DNA from: Prochlorococcus sp. AG-347-K18
Lineage (GTDB): Bacteria; Cyanobacteriota; Cyanobacteriia; PCC-6307; Cyanobiaceae
Direction: 5' to 3'
NCBI GenBank assembly: GCA_003281365.1
Contig: QCCF01000003.1
Location: 1 to 64,000, forward strand
Length of the DNA: 64,000 bases
Position numbers and translations under genes: made by a program
Notes under the pieces: generated by a model
The model's input: only the letters and a program-made list of their open reading frames with translations
Databases searched by the model: none
What the model was told of the DNA's origin: nothing
In this document: one piece after another, positions 1 to 8,286 of the stretch
Layout of the letters: each line of letters opens with the position of its first letter
Numbering within the stretch: position 1 is the stretch's first letter

Positions 1-554
1 CAAGAATCCACATTTTGGAAAAAATGAAAGAGGCTATTGAAAAGCCTGAGGAGTCATTATCCCCTCATGCTCCAAGGCTTTTAAGCTTCAGAATTGACCC
101 AGAACTTATTGGAACTGTTATTGGGCCTGGAGGAAGAACTATCAAGGGAATCACAGAAAGAACAAATACAAAAATAGACATCGAGGATGGAGGTATTGTT
201 ACAATTGCATCCCATGATGGAGCTGCCGCTGAAGAAGCTCAAAAAATAATAGAGGGATTAACAAGAAAAGTTCACGAAGGAGAAATCTTCTCTGGGGTAG
301 TAACTAGAATTATTCCGATTGGCGCATTTGTTGAAATACTTCCTGGGAAGGAGGGTATGGTTCATATATCACAATTATCTGAAGCGCGAGTTGAGAGAGT
401 AGAAGATGTTGTTAGACAAGGCGATGAAGTTACAGTTAGGGTTAGGGAAATTGATAGCAGAGGTAGAATTAATCTTACTCTCAGAGGAGTTGCTCAGAAT
501 GGAGGAATGTCTTATCCAGAACCAACTCCAACGCCTGTAGCGCCTCTAAACTGA
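1..554 (+). CDS. pnp: Polyribonucleotide nucleotidyltransferase (PNPase), C-terminal part
   Basis: The gene enters from the left edge: the frame is open from base 3 and reads RIHILEKM, a typical PNPase segment, so the first ATG seen is not the start. Visible are the KH domain with its GxxG loop ([12 protein letters not shown]) and then an S1 RNA-binding domain ([20 protein letters not shown] through [10 protein letters not shown]), followed by a short proline-rich tail. PNPase is the trimeric phosphorolytic 3'-5' exoribonuclease of mRNA decay; its two RNase PH-like domains lie outside the window. It ends one base before the stop of the convergent cysQ. Confidence 0.95.
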   Translation, partial: RIHILEKMKEAIEKPEESLSPHAPRLLSFRIDPELIGTVIGPGGRTIKGITERTNTKIDIEDGGIVTIASHDGAAAEEAQKIIEGLTRKVHEGEIFSGVVTRIIPIGAFVEILPGKEGMVHISQLSEARVERVEDVVRQGDEVTVRVREIDSRGRINLTLRGVAQNGGMSYPEPTPTPVAPLN

Positions 555-555
555 G

Positions 556-1458
556 CTAAATAGGATATAAATTGTTTTCTTTTATTATTTTTTTAATTTC
601 TAAACATAATCCCTTGTGTGTATCTTTATTATTGGATGCTACAATCACACCTCTTTGCTCAAAATTTAATTTTCCATAATTTAAATCTTCATTATCTAAA
701 GTTGTTATAGATCCTCCACTTCCCTTTAATATTGCTTCGGGGGCTGCAAAATCCCAATCTTTTGGGGCACTTTTACCGGGAAGGCTCAAGCATATGTATA
801 TATCACTTTCACCTCGAATAATAGATGCAATTTTACAACCTATGCTTCCCATTATTATGACTTCATCAAAATTAATTTTTTTAATTAAATCTTTTAAGAC
901 GCTATTTCCATGATTCTTGCTAGTTACTAGTTTCATCTCAGAAAGATTCTTTTTTGTTGTTAAATTAGGTGTAATTTTAGATCCAGATCTATTCTCGCAC
1001 CACGTATTTTTCCCATCTGAAATCCATAATTCGTCTTTCTCGGGAATCAAAACAACACCAATATATGGTCTCTTTTTATAATTTAAACCCAAATGCATAG
1101 CATAATCAGATGTTCCTTGTATAAAATCTTTAGTGCCATCTAAAGGATCAAGTACCCAAATCCAATCTGTACTTGACTCGAAATTATATGATGTGAACTT
1201 TACGTTTTCCTCACTAAGAATTTCCCAATTAATACCTCTGTATTTTTTATTAATTTTATTAATTATTATCTCATTAACTTTCAAATCAGCCGATGTAACT
1301 GGATCATCAATATTAGTATTACTTAAAAAGTTTTTTTTATTTTTAGATTCTTTAAGTAATCTTGCGAAATAAAGTAATGTTTCGGAAGCTTCCCAACTGA
1401 AAATTCTCAAATCATTGATAAGATCTTTGATATCTATACCAGAGGGTAATTTAATCAC
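556..1458 (-). CDS. cysQ: 3'(2'),5'-bisphosphate nucleotidase, CysQ-like (inositol monophosphatase superfamily)
   Basis: A 300-residue member of the Mg-dependent FIG/inositol monophosphatase superfamily. Metal-site motifs are all present: DPVTSAD (52-58), SEE (82-84), DPLDGTKDF (104-112) and WDFAAPEAIL (235-244). The expected reaction is hydrolysis of 3'-phosphoadenosine 5'-phosphate (PAP) to AMP, which removes the by-product of PAPS-dependent sulfotransfer; 3'-phosphatase activity on PAPS or an inositol phosphate is the alternative. It is convergent with pnp and divergent from rsmI, with only 3 bp between the two start codons. The PAPS-type sulfotransferase at 23.3 kb gives a plausible source of PAP. 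Confidence 0.88.
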   Translation of the reverse strand: MIKLPSGIDIKDLINDLRIFSWEASETLLYFARLLKESKNKKNFLSNTNIDDPVTSADLKVNEIIINKINKKYRGINWEILSEENVKFTSYNFESSTDWIWVLDPLDGTKDFIQGTSDYAMHLGLNYKKRPYIGVVLIPEKDELWISDGKNTWCENRSGSKITPNLTTKKNLSEMKLVTSKNHGNSVLKDLIKKINFDEVIIMGSIGCKIASIIRGESDIYICLSLPGKSAPKDWDFAAPEAILKGSGGSITTLDNEDLNYGKLNFEQRGVIVASNNKDTHKGLCLEIKKIIKENNLYPI

Positions 1459-1461
1459 TAA

Positions 1462-2328
1462 ATGAATATTAAATACTCATCATCTCATAAAAGCCAAGAA
1501 CCTGAAAGTAATGTTTTATATATTGTTGGTACTCCGATAGGGAATTTAAACGATATTTCTTCAAGAGCGTTAAATATTCTCATGAATACTGCACTAATTG
1601 CCTGTGAAGATACGAGGCAAACAAAAAAAATAATGAACAAATATAACTTCTCAAATAAATTAATAAGTTTCACTGAACATAATTCGCAAAAAAAAATACC
1701 TTTCTTAATAAATGAGCTTAATAACGGCAAGTCATTGGCATTAGTAAGTGACGCGGGTATGCCAAGTATCTGCGATCCTGGAGAAATACTTATAAAGGAA
1801 GCGATTGCAAATGGAATAAAAACTATTTGCATACCTGGAGCATGTGCTGCAATTACTGCTCTTGTATCAAGTGGTCTACCTTCTTCAAAATTCATTTTTG
1901 AAGGTTTTCTTCCCAAGAAGAAATCTGAAAGAGAAAAGATTATTTTAGAGATTAGTAAAAATGAAAAGACTACAATTATATTTGAATCCCCACACCGTCT
2001 AAAAAGATTATTAACAGAATTAAAACTATATTTAGGTGGAGATAGAGAAATTAAAGTATCAAGAGAATTAACTAAAAAATTTGAAGAGCAAATTGGGAAT
2101 AATATTAGTGAAGTAATTGACTATTTTGAAGAAAAAGAAGTACTAGGTGAAATCACAATAGTTATTAAGGGTCAGAATAATGTAAAACAAAGTTTAGCTT
2201 TTGATAAAATTGAATTAAGAAATGAACTTATCGAATTAATTAATGCAGGCCTAAGCTTGTCACAAGCATCAAAATACCTAGCCAAAAAAAATAATTTAGC
2301 CAAAAGCATAATTTATAATTTGTATTAA
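1462..2328 (+). CDS. rsmI: 16S rRNA (cytidine-1402-2'-O)-methyltransferase
   Basis: 288 residues, the usual RsmI length. The N-terminal tetrapyrrole-methylase-like fold shows YIVGTPIGNLNDIS (about 20-33), CEDTR (about 49-53) and SDAGMPSICDPG, and the central FEGFLPKKK motif is diagnostic for RsmI. It uses SAM to 2'-O-methylate C1402 in the ribosomal decoding centre together with RsmH. It is divergent from cysQ. A small LapA-like gene follows 20 bp downstream on the same strand and may be co-transcribed. Confidence 0.95.
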   Translation: MNIKYSSSHKSQEPESNVLYIVGTPIGNLNDISSRALNILMNTALIACEDTRQTKKIMNKYNFSNKLISFTEHNSQKKIPFLINELNNGKSLALVSDAGMPSICDPGEILIKEAIANGIKTICIPGACAAITALVSSGLPSSKFIFEGFLPKKKSEREKIILEISKNEKTTIIFESPHRLKRLLTELKLYLGGDREIKVSRELTKKFEEQIGNNISEVIDYFEEKEVLGEITIVIKGQNNVKQSLAFDKIELRNELIELINAGLSLSQASKYLAKKNNLAKSIIYNLY

Positions 2329-2347
2329 AATTTAAATAAAGTTTAAA

Positions 2348-2569
2348 ATGACAATAAGATTTAAAAAATTATTTTTTTTATTAACTTTTAATATTTCACT
2401 TTTCCTACTTTTAATGATTGGCATACAAAATAGTACAAATAGCAAAAAAGTGAATTTTATAATGTTTGAAACAATTTCACTTCCAATAGGCTTTATTGCA
2501 GGCGTTAGTTTTATAAGCGGATCTTTAACTAGCAGTCTTTTAAATATAAATTTTGATAATAAAGAATAA
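2348..2569 (+). CDS. Small membrane protein, LapA/DUF1049-like
   Basis: 73 residues with two hydrophobic segments (about 8-25 and 44-64) separated by a short polar loop. The layout, with IQNSTNSKKVNF leading into a SLPIGFIAGVSF membrane segment, matches the DUF1049/LapA pattern in which an asparagine-rich loop is followed by a leucine/glycine-rich second helix. LapA-domain proteins are inner-membrane proteins linked to envelope assembly in proteobacteria; the role in cyanobacteria is unknown. It ends 5 bp before the convergent HTH gene. The family call rests on pattern only. Confidence 0.6.
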   Translation: MTIRFKKLFFLLTFNISLFLLLMIGIQNSTNSKKVNFIMFETISLPIGFIAGVSFISGSLTSSLLNINFDNKE

Positions 2570-2574
2570 ATTCT

Positions 2575-3249
2575 TTACAAAGCTATTAATTTATCAGAAC
2601 TTACTATTCTTGAAATGCCTTTATCAAGAAGTATAGGTGCAACAATTTTAAACACTTCAGTATTTGGCACCTTGATAACTTTTTGTTCTTTACTACAAAT
2701 TCTTTTTGCAATTTTCAAATCATCATATATTGCTATTGTTTTTCTATTCAACTCATCCTCAGCCAGGAAATGCCACTCTGGATACTCTTTTAAGAGTTTA
2801 GTTTCTAGCTCAATTTTTTTATCCACAACCAAATAAACAATCTTTGGGAAATCAATCTCTGAAATAGGTATAGAAGATAAATCTTTTTGAGGTACATTTT
2901 CTATTTCGCAATCTAATGGAGTTAGCTCCATAAAAGGAGATAAAGAAAAGTATTCTTCTTCAACATTCTCTAATTCTTCTTTATTAGGGTTATTGTTTCT
3001 CTTTTCTCTTAAATAATCCTCATTTGCAGAGGGAACAAATTCATCACCTCCAACATACAATCTTTTTTCTTTCCTATTCTTATTTACTGCATTATATTTT
3101 TCTTCACCAAGAATTTTTTTTAAATTCCTTGTAATTGTTAATTTAGTACATTTGAATTCTTCACATAAATCTTCTATTGTTTTTCCTAATTCAAAAAGTC
3201 TTGCTATTTCGTCTTTTTGTATTTCAGTAAGCCTTTTAGTCAAAATCAA
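2575..3249 (-). CDS. Helix-turn-helix protein of unknown function
   Basis: 224 residues. The first 50 or so (LTEIQKDEIARLFELGKTI, then DLCEEFKCTKLTITRNLKKIL) read as a resolvase/transposase-type helix-turn-helix of the kind seen in cyanobacterial regulators. A charged linker follows (about 60-110), then a C-terminal alpha/beta domain (about 130-224) with PKIVYLVVDKKIELETKLL and IVSSDKLIAL that I cannot place. No transposase catalytic motif is visible, so I read it as a DNA-binding core-genome protein rather than a mobile-element gene. It is convergent with the LapA-like gene. Confidence 0.6.
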   Translation of the reverse strand: MILTKRLTEIQKDEIARLFELGKTIEDLCEEFKCTKLTITRNLKKILGEEKYNAVNKNRKEKRLYVGGDEFVPSANEDYLREKRNNNPNKEELENVEEEYFSLSPFMELTPLDCEIENVPQKDLSSIPISEIDFPKIVYLVVDKKIELETKLLKEYPEWHFLAEDELNRKTIAIYDDLKIAKRICSKEQKVIKVPNTEVFKIVAPILLDKGISRIVSSDKLIAL

Positions 3250-3344
3250 AAATCTTCCTCTTTATATTCTATTGAAAAAACTAAAGAAATAAATTTTTAG
3301 AGAATTTTCTTTGCATACATTATATTTTGAAAGATCTTTTTTTA

Positions 3345-3373
3345 TTGTTTGCAATATACCTTTCAGATATAAT
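3345..3373 (+). promoter_or_regulatory. Sigma70-type promoter of tRNA-Arg
   Basis: TTGTTT at 3345-3350 and a perfect TATAAT at 3368-3373 are separated by 17 bp. The -10 box ends 8 bp before the mature tRNA 5' end, so transcription should begin almost at the tRNA. Confidence 0.55.
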
Positions 3374-3381
3374 AATAAAGT

Positions 3382-3455
<74 letters not shown>

Positions 3456-3534
3456 CTTTGAATCTCCCTAATAGAACTCAAAATTTGATGTTTATTTTAA
3501 TTAACTTCTTCTATTAGAAAAGAATTCTTGCAAG

Positions 3535-4875
3535 ATGAATTTATTAAAACATTGTTTGTACAGAATTTTAACCATAAAGAAAAGGGGTGAGTTTTTTTTC
3601 AAAGCAGGTGTATTTTTTTTGGTATCAATCCCAAATTTATCAGGATTACTTTTTCTAATTAGCCTATTCTTTAGCTTCTTTAAAAAACGCACTAACTATT
3701 TCAAATGTATTTGGAATAAAATTTTTTTTACTGCAGGTATATTACTTCTAACTTCATCAATAATTCATAATGTCCCTATAAATTCTCCAAATAATAGTGA
3801 ATTTATCAATAACAACAGTTTTATTGGACTATTCAATTGGATACCTTATTTTCTTTGTTTTTGGTTGTTTCAACCATACTTAAAACTTACAAAAGATCGT
3901 AAAAAAATTTCGCAAATTTTTTTGTATGGGTCTTTTCCTTTTCTTATTTCTTGTATTGGTCAATATTTTTTCAACTGGTATGGACCAATGGAGTTTTTAA
4001 ATGGATTTATTATTTGGTTCCAAAGGCCTATTGATTTTGAATATGGTGGAGGTTTAACTGGATTATTTAATAATGCAAATTATGCAGGATCATGGCTTCT
4101 TTTCATGTGGCCATTTTGTTTAGCTCATTTATATGAATTAAAGCAAAGTAAAAAGGTTAAAGCTTTTATTGCAATCTTATCATCAATAATAATTTTATTA
4201 TTATTTTTTACAAAATCCAGGAATGCGTGGCTTGGATCCATCCTAACTATCCCATTTATAAATAGTACCGAAAATATAAAGTTACTAATACCATTAATAA
4301 TTTTATTTATTTTACTTGTCTCTATTGTATCTTTTCCTATATTTCCAGATTATTTGAAGAGACTAGCTGGATACATAGTCCCTGATCAAATTTCTAGGAC
4401 TACTCAATTCGGAAGCTTAGCGACACTAGGAGAAATCATTCCTAGGATAAAAATTTTTGAATTCTCACTTAAATTAATAAAAGAAAAACCATTTTTTGGT
4501 TGGGGTTCTGCAACTTTCCCCTTTCTTTTTGAAGCTGAAAATAAATCTCTCTGGTATTGGCACTCTCATAATATTTATATCGAAACAGCGCAAAGTTATG
4601 GCCTTATTTGCGCCTTTGCAATTTTTTTACCTATCTTTGTAATACTATTCAAGTCATTTAGAAAAATATTTCTTAGTTTTAAAAATAATGATTATTTAAA
4701 ATCAAATTCTTTTGAAAAAGCTTGGTGGACTGCTTCATTCACGTTCTTAATATCACAACTATTCGATATTCAATACTTTGATTTCAGAATAAGCATGATA
4801 TTCTGGATATTTTTATCTGGATTAGCTTGTGTTTTAAAAGATAATCATTATAAATTTAATGAAAACAAAAGTTAA
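3535..4875 (+). CDS. O-antigen ligase/polymerase-like membrane protein
   Basis: 446 residues, about ten or more hydrophobic segments. The pattern of the Wzy_C/O-antigen ligase family is visible: NNANYAG and KSRNAWLG in the middle, and a large periplasmic loop with GWGSATFP and WHSHNIYIETAQSYG. Cyanobacterial IctB belongs to the same superfamily. Members move glycan from a polyprenyl-diphosphate carrier to an acceptor such as lipid A core. The ATG at 3535 places the first transmembrane helix correctly. It is the first gene of the island after tRNA-Arg, which supports a surface-glycan role, but ligase, polymerase and IctB-like cannot be separated here. Confidence 0.72.
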   Translation: MNLLKHCLYRILTIKKRGEFFFKAGVFFLVSIPNLSGLLFLISLFFSFFKKRTNYFKCIWNKIFFTAGILLLTSSIIHNVPINSPNNSEFINNNSFIGLFNWIPYFLCFWLFQPYLKLTKDRKKISQIFLYGSFPFLISCIGQYFFNWYGPMEFLNGFIIWFQRPIDFEYGGGLTGLFNNANYAGSWLLFMWPFCLAHLYELKQSKKVKAFIAILSSIIILLLFFTKSRNAWLGSILTIPFINSTENIKLLIPLIILFILLVSIVSFPIFPDYLKRLAGYIVPDQISRTTQFGSLATLGEIIPRIKIFEFSLKLIKEKPFFGWGSATFPFLFEAENKSLWYWHSHNIYIETAQSYGLICAFAIFLPIFVILFKSFRKIFLSFKNNDYLKSNSFEKAWWTASFTFLISQLFDIQYFDFRISMIFWIFLSGLACVLKDNHYKFNENKS

Positions 4876-4921
4876 TTTATTAATATTAAAAATCTAAAAA
4901 TATGAAATCAACATCTTTAAA

Positions 4922-5572
4922 ATGATTAAATACATAGATAAAAAAGTTTATAGAAAAGATTCTAAGAACTATAAAGATTTTGGTGTCTTTTTTGATAGAG
5001 ATGGTGTTCTCATAGAAGATAAACATTACATTAAGGATCAAGATAAAGTTGCATTAGAGAGCAATTCAAAATTAATTGTTCGCGAATTTTTCAATAGAGG
5101 TTGGAAAAATATAATAGTAACAAATCAATCAGGGATTTCTAGAGGTTATTCAAGCTGGGAAGACTATGATTTAGTTACTGAAAAAATGCTTGAGTTATTT
5201 GAAGAACCGAATCCTTTTTTTGGAATTTATGCAAATTCTTTTTTAGAACATAAAAATAATGAAAACTGGAGGAAACCAAATCCAAATATGATTCTTGATG
5301 CAGCAAAAGAATTTAATATAAATCTTGAAAAATCTATTTTAATTGGAGATAGGTTATCTGATATGGAAGCAGGAGCTAATGCTGGAATAAAATTATTAAT
5401 TCATGTCGAAACTGGACATGGAATAAAAGAAAAAAAAACAATCAAAACTCGATGTGATAAATTAGGTTACTTTAATTCAAAAGTTTTTAAATCTAAAATC
5501 ATGTTTATTCAATCACTAAAATTTTTGAAAGTAAGAGATTTAATTTCTTCAACAGAGTTATTAATCGATTAA
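4922..5572 (+). CDS. HAD-family phosphatase, GmhB/HisB-N-like
   Basis: 216 residues. HAD motifs are in order: nucleophile FFDRDG (D25, acid/base D27), motif II TNQS (67-70), KPNP (118-121) and motif IV GDRLSDMEA (142-150). The closest family is D-glycero-D-manno-heptose-1,7-bisphosphate 7-phosphatase (GmhB), or histidinol-phosphatase. The usual Cys/His zinc-binding loop just before KPNP is replaced by FLEHKNNENWR, so structural zinc is probably absent. Its stop overlaps the next ATG (TAATG). With the GmhA-like isomerase (25.6 kb), the kinase/nucleotidyltransferase (9.3 kb) and the nucleotidyltransferase (6.8 kb), it suggests an activated-heptose or related pathway. Confidence 0.75.
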   Translation: MIKYIDKKVYRKDSKNYKDFGVFFDRDGVLIEDKHYIKDQDKVALESNSKLIVREFFNRGWKNIIVTNQSGISRGYSSWEDYDLVTEKMLELFEEPNPFFGIYANSFLEHKNNENWRKPNPNMILDAAKEFNINLEKSILIGDRLSDMEAGANAGIKLLIHVETGHGIKEKKTIKTRCDKLGYFNSKVFKSKIMFIQSLKFLKVRDLISSTELLID

Positions 5573-6798
5573 TGATAATAAAAGAAGAAAGAAATTTTGA
5601 TATTTGTATAGTTGGGGCTGGAATGGTTGGTTTATCACTCGCGTATCAATTATGCAAAAGGAATATCACAAAGAAAATTATAATTATCGAAAAAGAGATT
5701 GATATTGGCTTACATACCTCTGGAAGAAATAGTGGTGTTTTGCATTCTGGTATCTATTACAAACCAAATTCACTTAAAGCAAAAGTTTGCGTTTCAGGTG
5801 CTAAAAGATTGAAGGAATGGATTGAAGAGAGAAAACTGCCTATCAACAAATGTGGCAAATTAATTATTCCTAATAAAGAAGAATTAGATTCTCAATTAGA
5901 CGTTTTATTAAAAAGAGGACTTGCAAATGGTGCGAAAGTGGAAATTCTCAAAGAATCTGATATTAGAAAAATTCAGCCAGAAGTTAATTGCATTACAGGC
6001 AGAGGAATTTGGAGTCCCAATACATGTGTAGTGGATCCCATTAAGGTCTTAAAAACTATTGAAGAAGAATTAAAAGTTTTTGGAGTCCAAGTAATAAAGA
6101 ATATTTCTGATTTTGATTTCAAAAAAAATACTTCAAGTATTTCTCTAAGTAATGGGGAAAAAATTAATTATGCAACCTTAATAAACTGTAGTGGTCTCCA
6201 TGCAGATGAAATAGCAAAAAAATTTGATGCTGGGAAAGATTATATTCTTCTTCCTTTCAAAGGCATGTATTGGGAGTTAAAAAGAACATGCAGAATTAAT
6301 ATAAAAACAAATGTATACCCTGTCCCAGATCTAAATGTTCCATTCTTAGGTGTTCATTTTACCCCAAATGCGAAAAGTGAATATGTTTATATTGGTCCTA
6401 CAGCTACTCCAGCTTGGGGGAGAGAAAATTATGAAGGCTTTAATAATATAGATTTCAAATTATCTTTGAACAATCTGAAGATTATGTCTAACCAATACTT
6501 GCAAAATAGAGGAGGCTTCAGGAAATATGTTCATGAACAAGCCTTTTTATCTAATCCTTTTAATTTAATCAATGCAGCTAAGGAACTAGTACCTCAGATT
6601 ACCCTAAATAATATTCAAAAAAGTAAAAAAGTAGGAATAAGAGCTCAACTATTTAATATCGAGAAGAAAGAACTTATAAATGATTTTATTTATGAAAAAA
6701 AAGAAAATAGCATTCATATACTTAATGCAATTTCTCCTGCTTTCACATCTAGTTTCTCGTTGGCAGATTATATTATTGACAACGTTATGAACACTTAG
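5572..6798 (+). CDS. FAD-dependent oxidoreductase, L-2-hydroxyglutarate oxidase (LhgO)-like
   Basis: 408 residues of the DAO family. The N-terminus has the dinucleotide-binding fold DICIVGAGMVGLSLAYQL, then SGRNSGVLHSGIYYKPNSL, the signature of LhgO/L-2-hydroxyglutarate dehydrogenases. Such enzymes oxidise L-2-hydroxyglutarate to 2-oxoglutarate and pass electrons to quinone or oxygen. It is translationally coupled to the upstream phosphatase and 2 bp from the next gene, so it sits inside a sugar-nucleotide operon, which is unexpected for central metabolism. A hydroxyacid or sugar-acid substrate used in glycan synthesis is an equally good reading. Confidence 0.72.
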   Translation: MIIKEERNFDICIVGAGMVGLSLAYQLCKRNITKKIIIIEKEIDIGLHTSGRNSGVLHSGIYYKPNSLKAKVCVSGAKRLKEWIEERKLPINKCGKLIIPNKEELDSQLDVLLKRGLANGAKVEILKESDIRKIQPEVNCITGRGIWSPNTCVVDPIKVLKTIEEELKVFGVQVIKNISDFDFKKNTSSISLSNGEKINYATLINCSGLHADEIAKKFDAGKDYILLPFKGMYWELKRTCRINIKTNVYPVPDLNVPFLGVHFTPNAKSEYVYIGPTATPAWGRENYEGFNNIDFKLSLNNLKIMSNQYLQNRGGFRKYVHEQAFLSNPFNLINAAKELVPQITLNNIQKSKKVGIRAQLFNIEKKELINDFIYEKKENSIHILNAISPAFTSSFSLADYIIDNVMNT

Positions 6799-6800
6799 AT

Positions 6801-7526
6801 ATGAGTAAAGGCAAAATTGTCCTTATTCTTGCTGCTGGTTATGGTAAGAGATTAAAGCCACTAACCTTGAGCAAGCCAAAATGCTTGGTTGAAGTAGGAA
6901 ACAAGCCAATACTATTACATTGGTTAAAAATTATTAATTCTCTTGAATTTAGTGATGTCATAATAAATACTCATTATCTTCATAAACAGGTAAGTGAATT
7001 TATTTCAACCCAAAATAATTCAGGCTTAAATATTATTGAAGTATATGAAGAAAATCTTCTAGGAACAGCTGGCACAATAATGAAAAATTACGAACTTTTA
7101 AAAAATAAAGATGTCTTAATGATTCACGCTGATAATTATACTACTTGTGATTTAGGTGATCTAGTTAAAAGCTACCGTAACATGCCAAAAAATTGTTTAT
7201 TAACTATGCTCACATTCAATTCAAAAACCCCTCATACGTGTGGTGTCGTAAAAATAAATAAAAAAAATATTGTCACTGAATTTCATGAAAAGGTTAACAA
7301 GCCGCCATCAAATATTGCTAATGGAGCGGTTTATTTATTTAATCAAAACTTACTTAATTGGATTAAAAGGAACGAACCAAATGCTAAAGATTTTAGTTTA
7401 GATATCATTCCAAAATTAATAAATAAAATATACACTTGGCATCATAAAGAACCATTTATAGATATAGGTACACTCAAATCTCTGAAAGAGGCTAACGAAA
7501 TTCATAAAAAAGTTTCAATTGATTGA
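6801..7526 (+). CDS. Sugar-1-phosphate nucleotidyltransferase (HddC/RmlA-like)
   Basis: 241 residues. The N-terminal LILAAGYGKRLKPLTLSKPK carries the G-x-G-x-R nucleotide-binding loop and the catalytic KPK lysine. MIHADNYTT has the metal-binding aspartate, and EFHEK and FIDIGT are typical of the GT-A-like nucleotidyltransferase fold. It activates a sugar 1-phosphate with NTP; the heptose-related neighbours make D-glycero-D-manno-heptose-1-P guanylyl transfer (HddC-like) a candidate, but base and sugar cannot be read from the sequence. It lies 2 bp after the LhgO-like gene. Confidence 0.78.
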   Translation: MSKGKIVLILAAGYGKRLKPLTLSKPKCLVEVGNKPILLHWLKIINSLEFSDVIINTHYLHKQVSEFISTQNNSGLNIIEVYEENLLGTAGTIMKNYELLKNKDVLMIHADNYTTCDLGDLVKSYRNMPKNCLLTMLTFNSKTPHTCGVVKINKKNIVTEFHEKVNKPPSNIANGAVYLFNQNLLNWIKRNEPNAKDFSLDIIPKLINKIYTWHHKEPFIDIGTLKSLKEANEIHKKVSID

Positions 7527-7593
7527 ATTTTTTACTTGAAAATTTATATCTTTAATACTCTCGTTTAAATTTTAATTACCAATCTATTTATAA

Positions 7594-8268
7594 ATGGGAT
7601 CGGAAATTGATTTTATGAGTGCGTTGCATAAAAGCACATCTAGAGATTATTTAGCAAGGGTAAATGATAAAGAATACCCTAAACATAAAGCAGCAAAATT
7701 AGCAAAGAAATTTGATTTTGAATATTGGGATGGTAACAGAAAGATATGTTATGGAGGTTACAACTACATAGAGGGTAGATGGGAAAAAGTGGGTAAAAAG
7801 ATTATCTCTCACTACAATCTTCCCAAAAATCCCAAAATTCTAGATATTGGCTGCGGTAAAGGTTATTTACTTTATGATTTATTGAAATTGATCCCTGATG
7901 CAGAAATATATGGGATTGATATCTCATCGTATGCCATTGAAAACAGTAAAGAAGAAGTAAAAGAAAATCTTATACATGGAAATTCTAATAATTTGCCATG
8001 GGAAGATAATTACTTTGATTTAGTAATTTCTATTAATACACTACATTGTTTGCATTGCTACGATCTCGAGGAATCCTTAAAAGAGATGGAAAGAGTTGGT
8101 AAAAAAAATAAATATCTTTGTGTAGAGAGTTATAGAAACGAATCAGAAAAAGCTAACCTGCTATATTGGCAAGTAACTTGCGAGTCTTTTAATACACCGG
8201 AGGAGTGGTTATGGTGGTTTAAACTATGTAAATATAATGGAGATTATTCTTTTATTTATTTTGAATGA
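7594..8268 (+). CDS. Class I SAM-dependent methyltransferase
   Basis: 224 residues. SAM motif I is ILDIGCGKGYLLYDL, the acidic loop is YGIDIS, and motif IV is FDLVISINTLHCL. It has a 75-residue N-terminal extension rich in lysine and tyrosine. A second ATG at 7615 is an alternative start; neither has a clear Shine-Dalgarno. The island context suggests O- or C-methylation of a sugar nucleotide or glycan. The nearest products that could be methylated are those of the adjacent alcohol dehydrogenase and epimerases. Confidence 0.75.
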   Translation: MGSEIDFMSALHKSTSRDYLARVNDKEYPKHKAAKLAKKFDFEYWDGNRKICYGGYNYIEGRWEKVGKKIISHYNLPKNPKILDIGCGKGYLLYDLLKLIPDAEIYGIDISSYAIENSKEEVKENLIHGNSNNLPWEDNYFDLVISINTLHCLHCYDLEESLKEMERVGKKNKYLCVESYRNESEKANLLYWQVTCESFNTPEEWLWWFKLCKYNGDYSFIYFE

Positions 8269-8286
8269 TATAAAAATACTAAACCT

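Noticed and set aside
1485-1916. 143-codon frame opposite rsmI
   Set aside because: Shadow of the well-supported rsmI coding frame; no family resemblance.
2575-3249. HTH protein as a transposase or invertase
   Set aside because: Only the DNA-binding helices resemble such proteins; no catalytic residues and no flanking repeats are seen.
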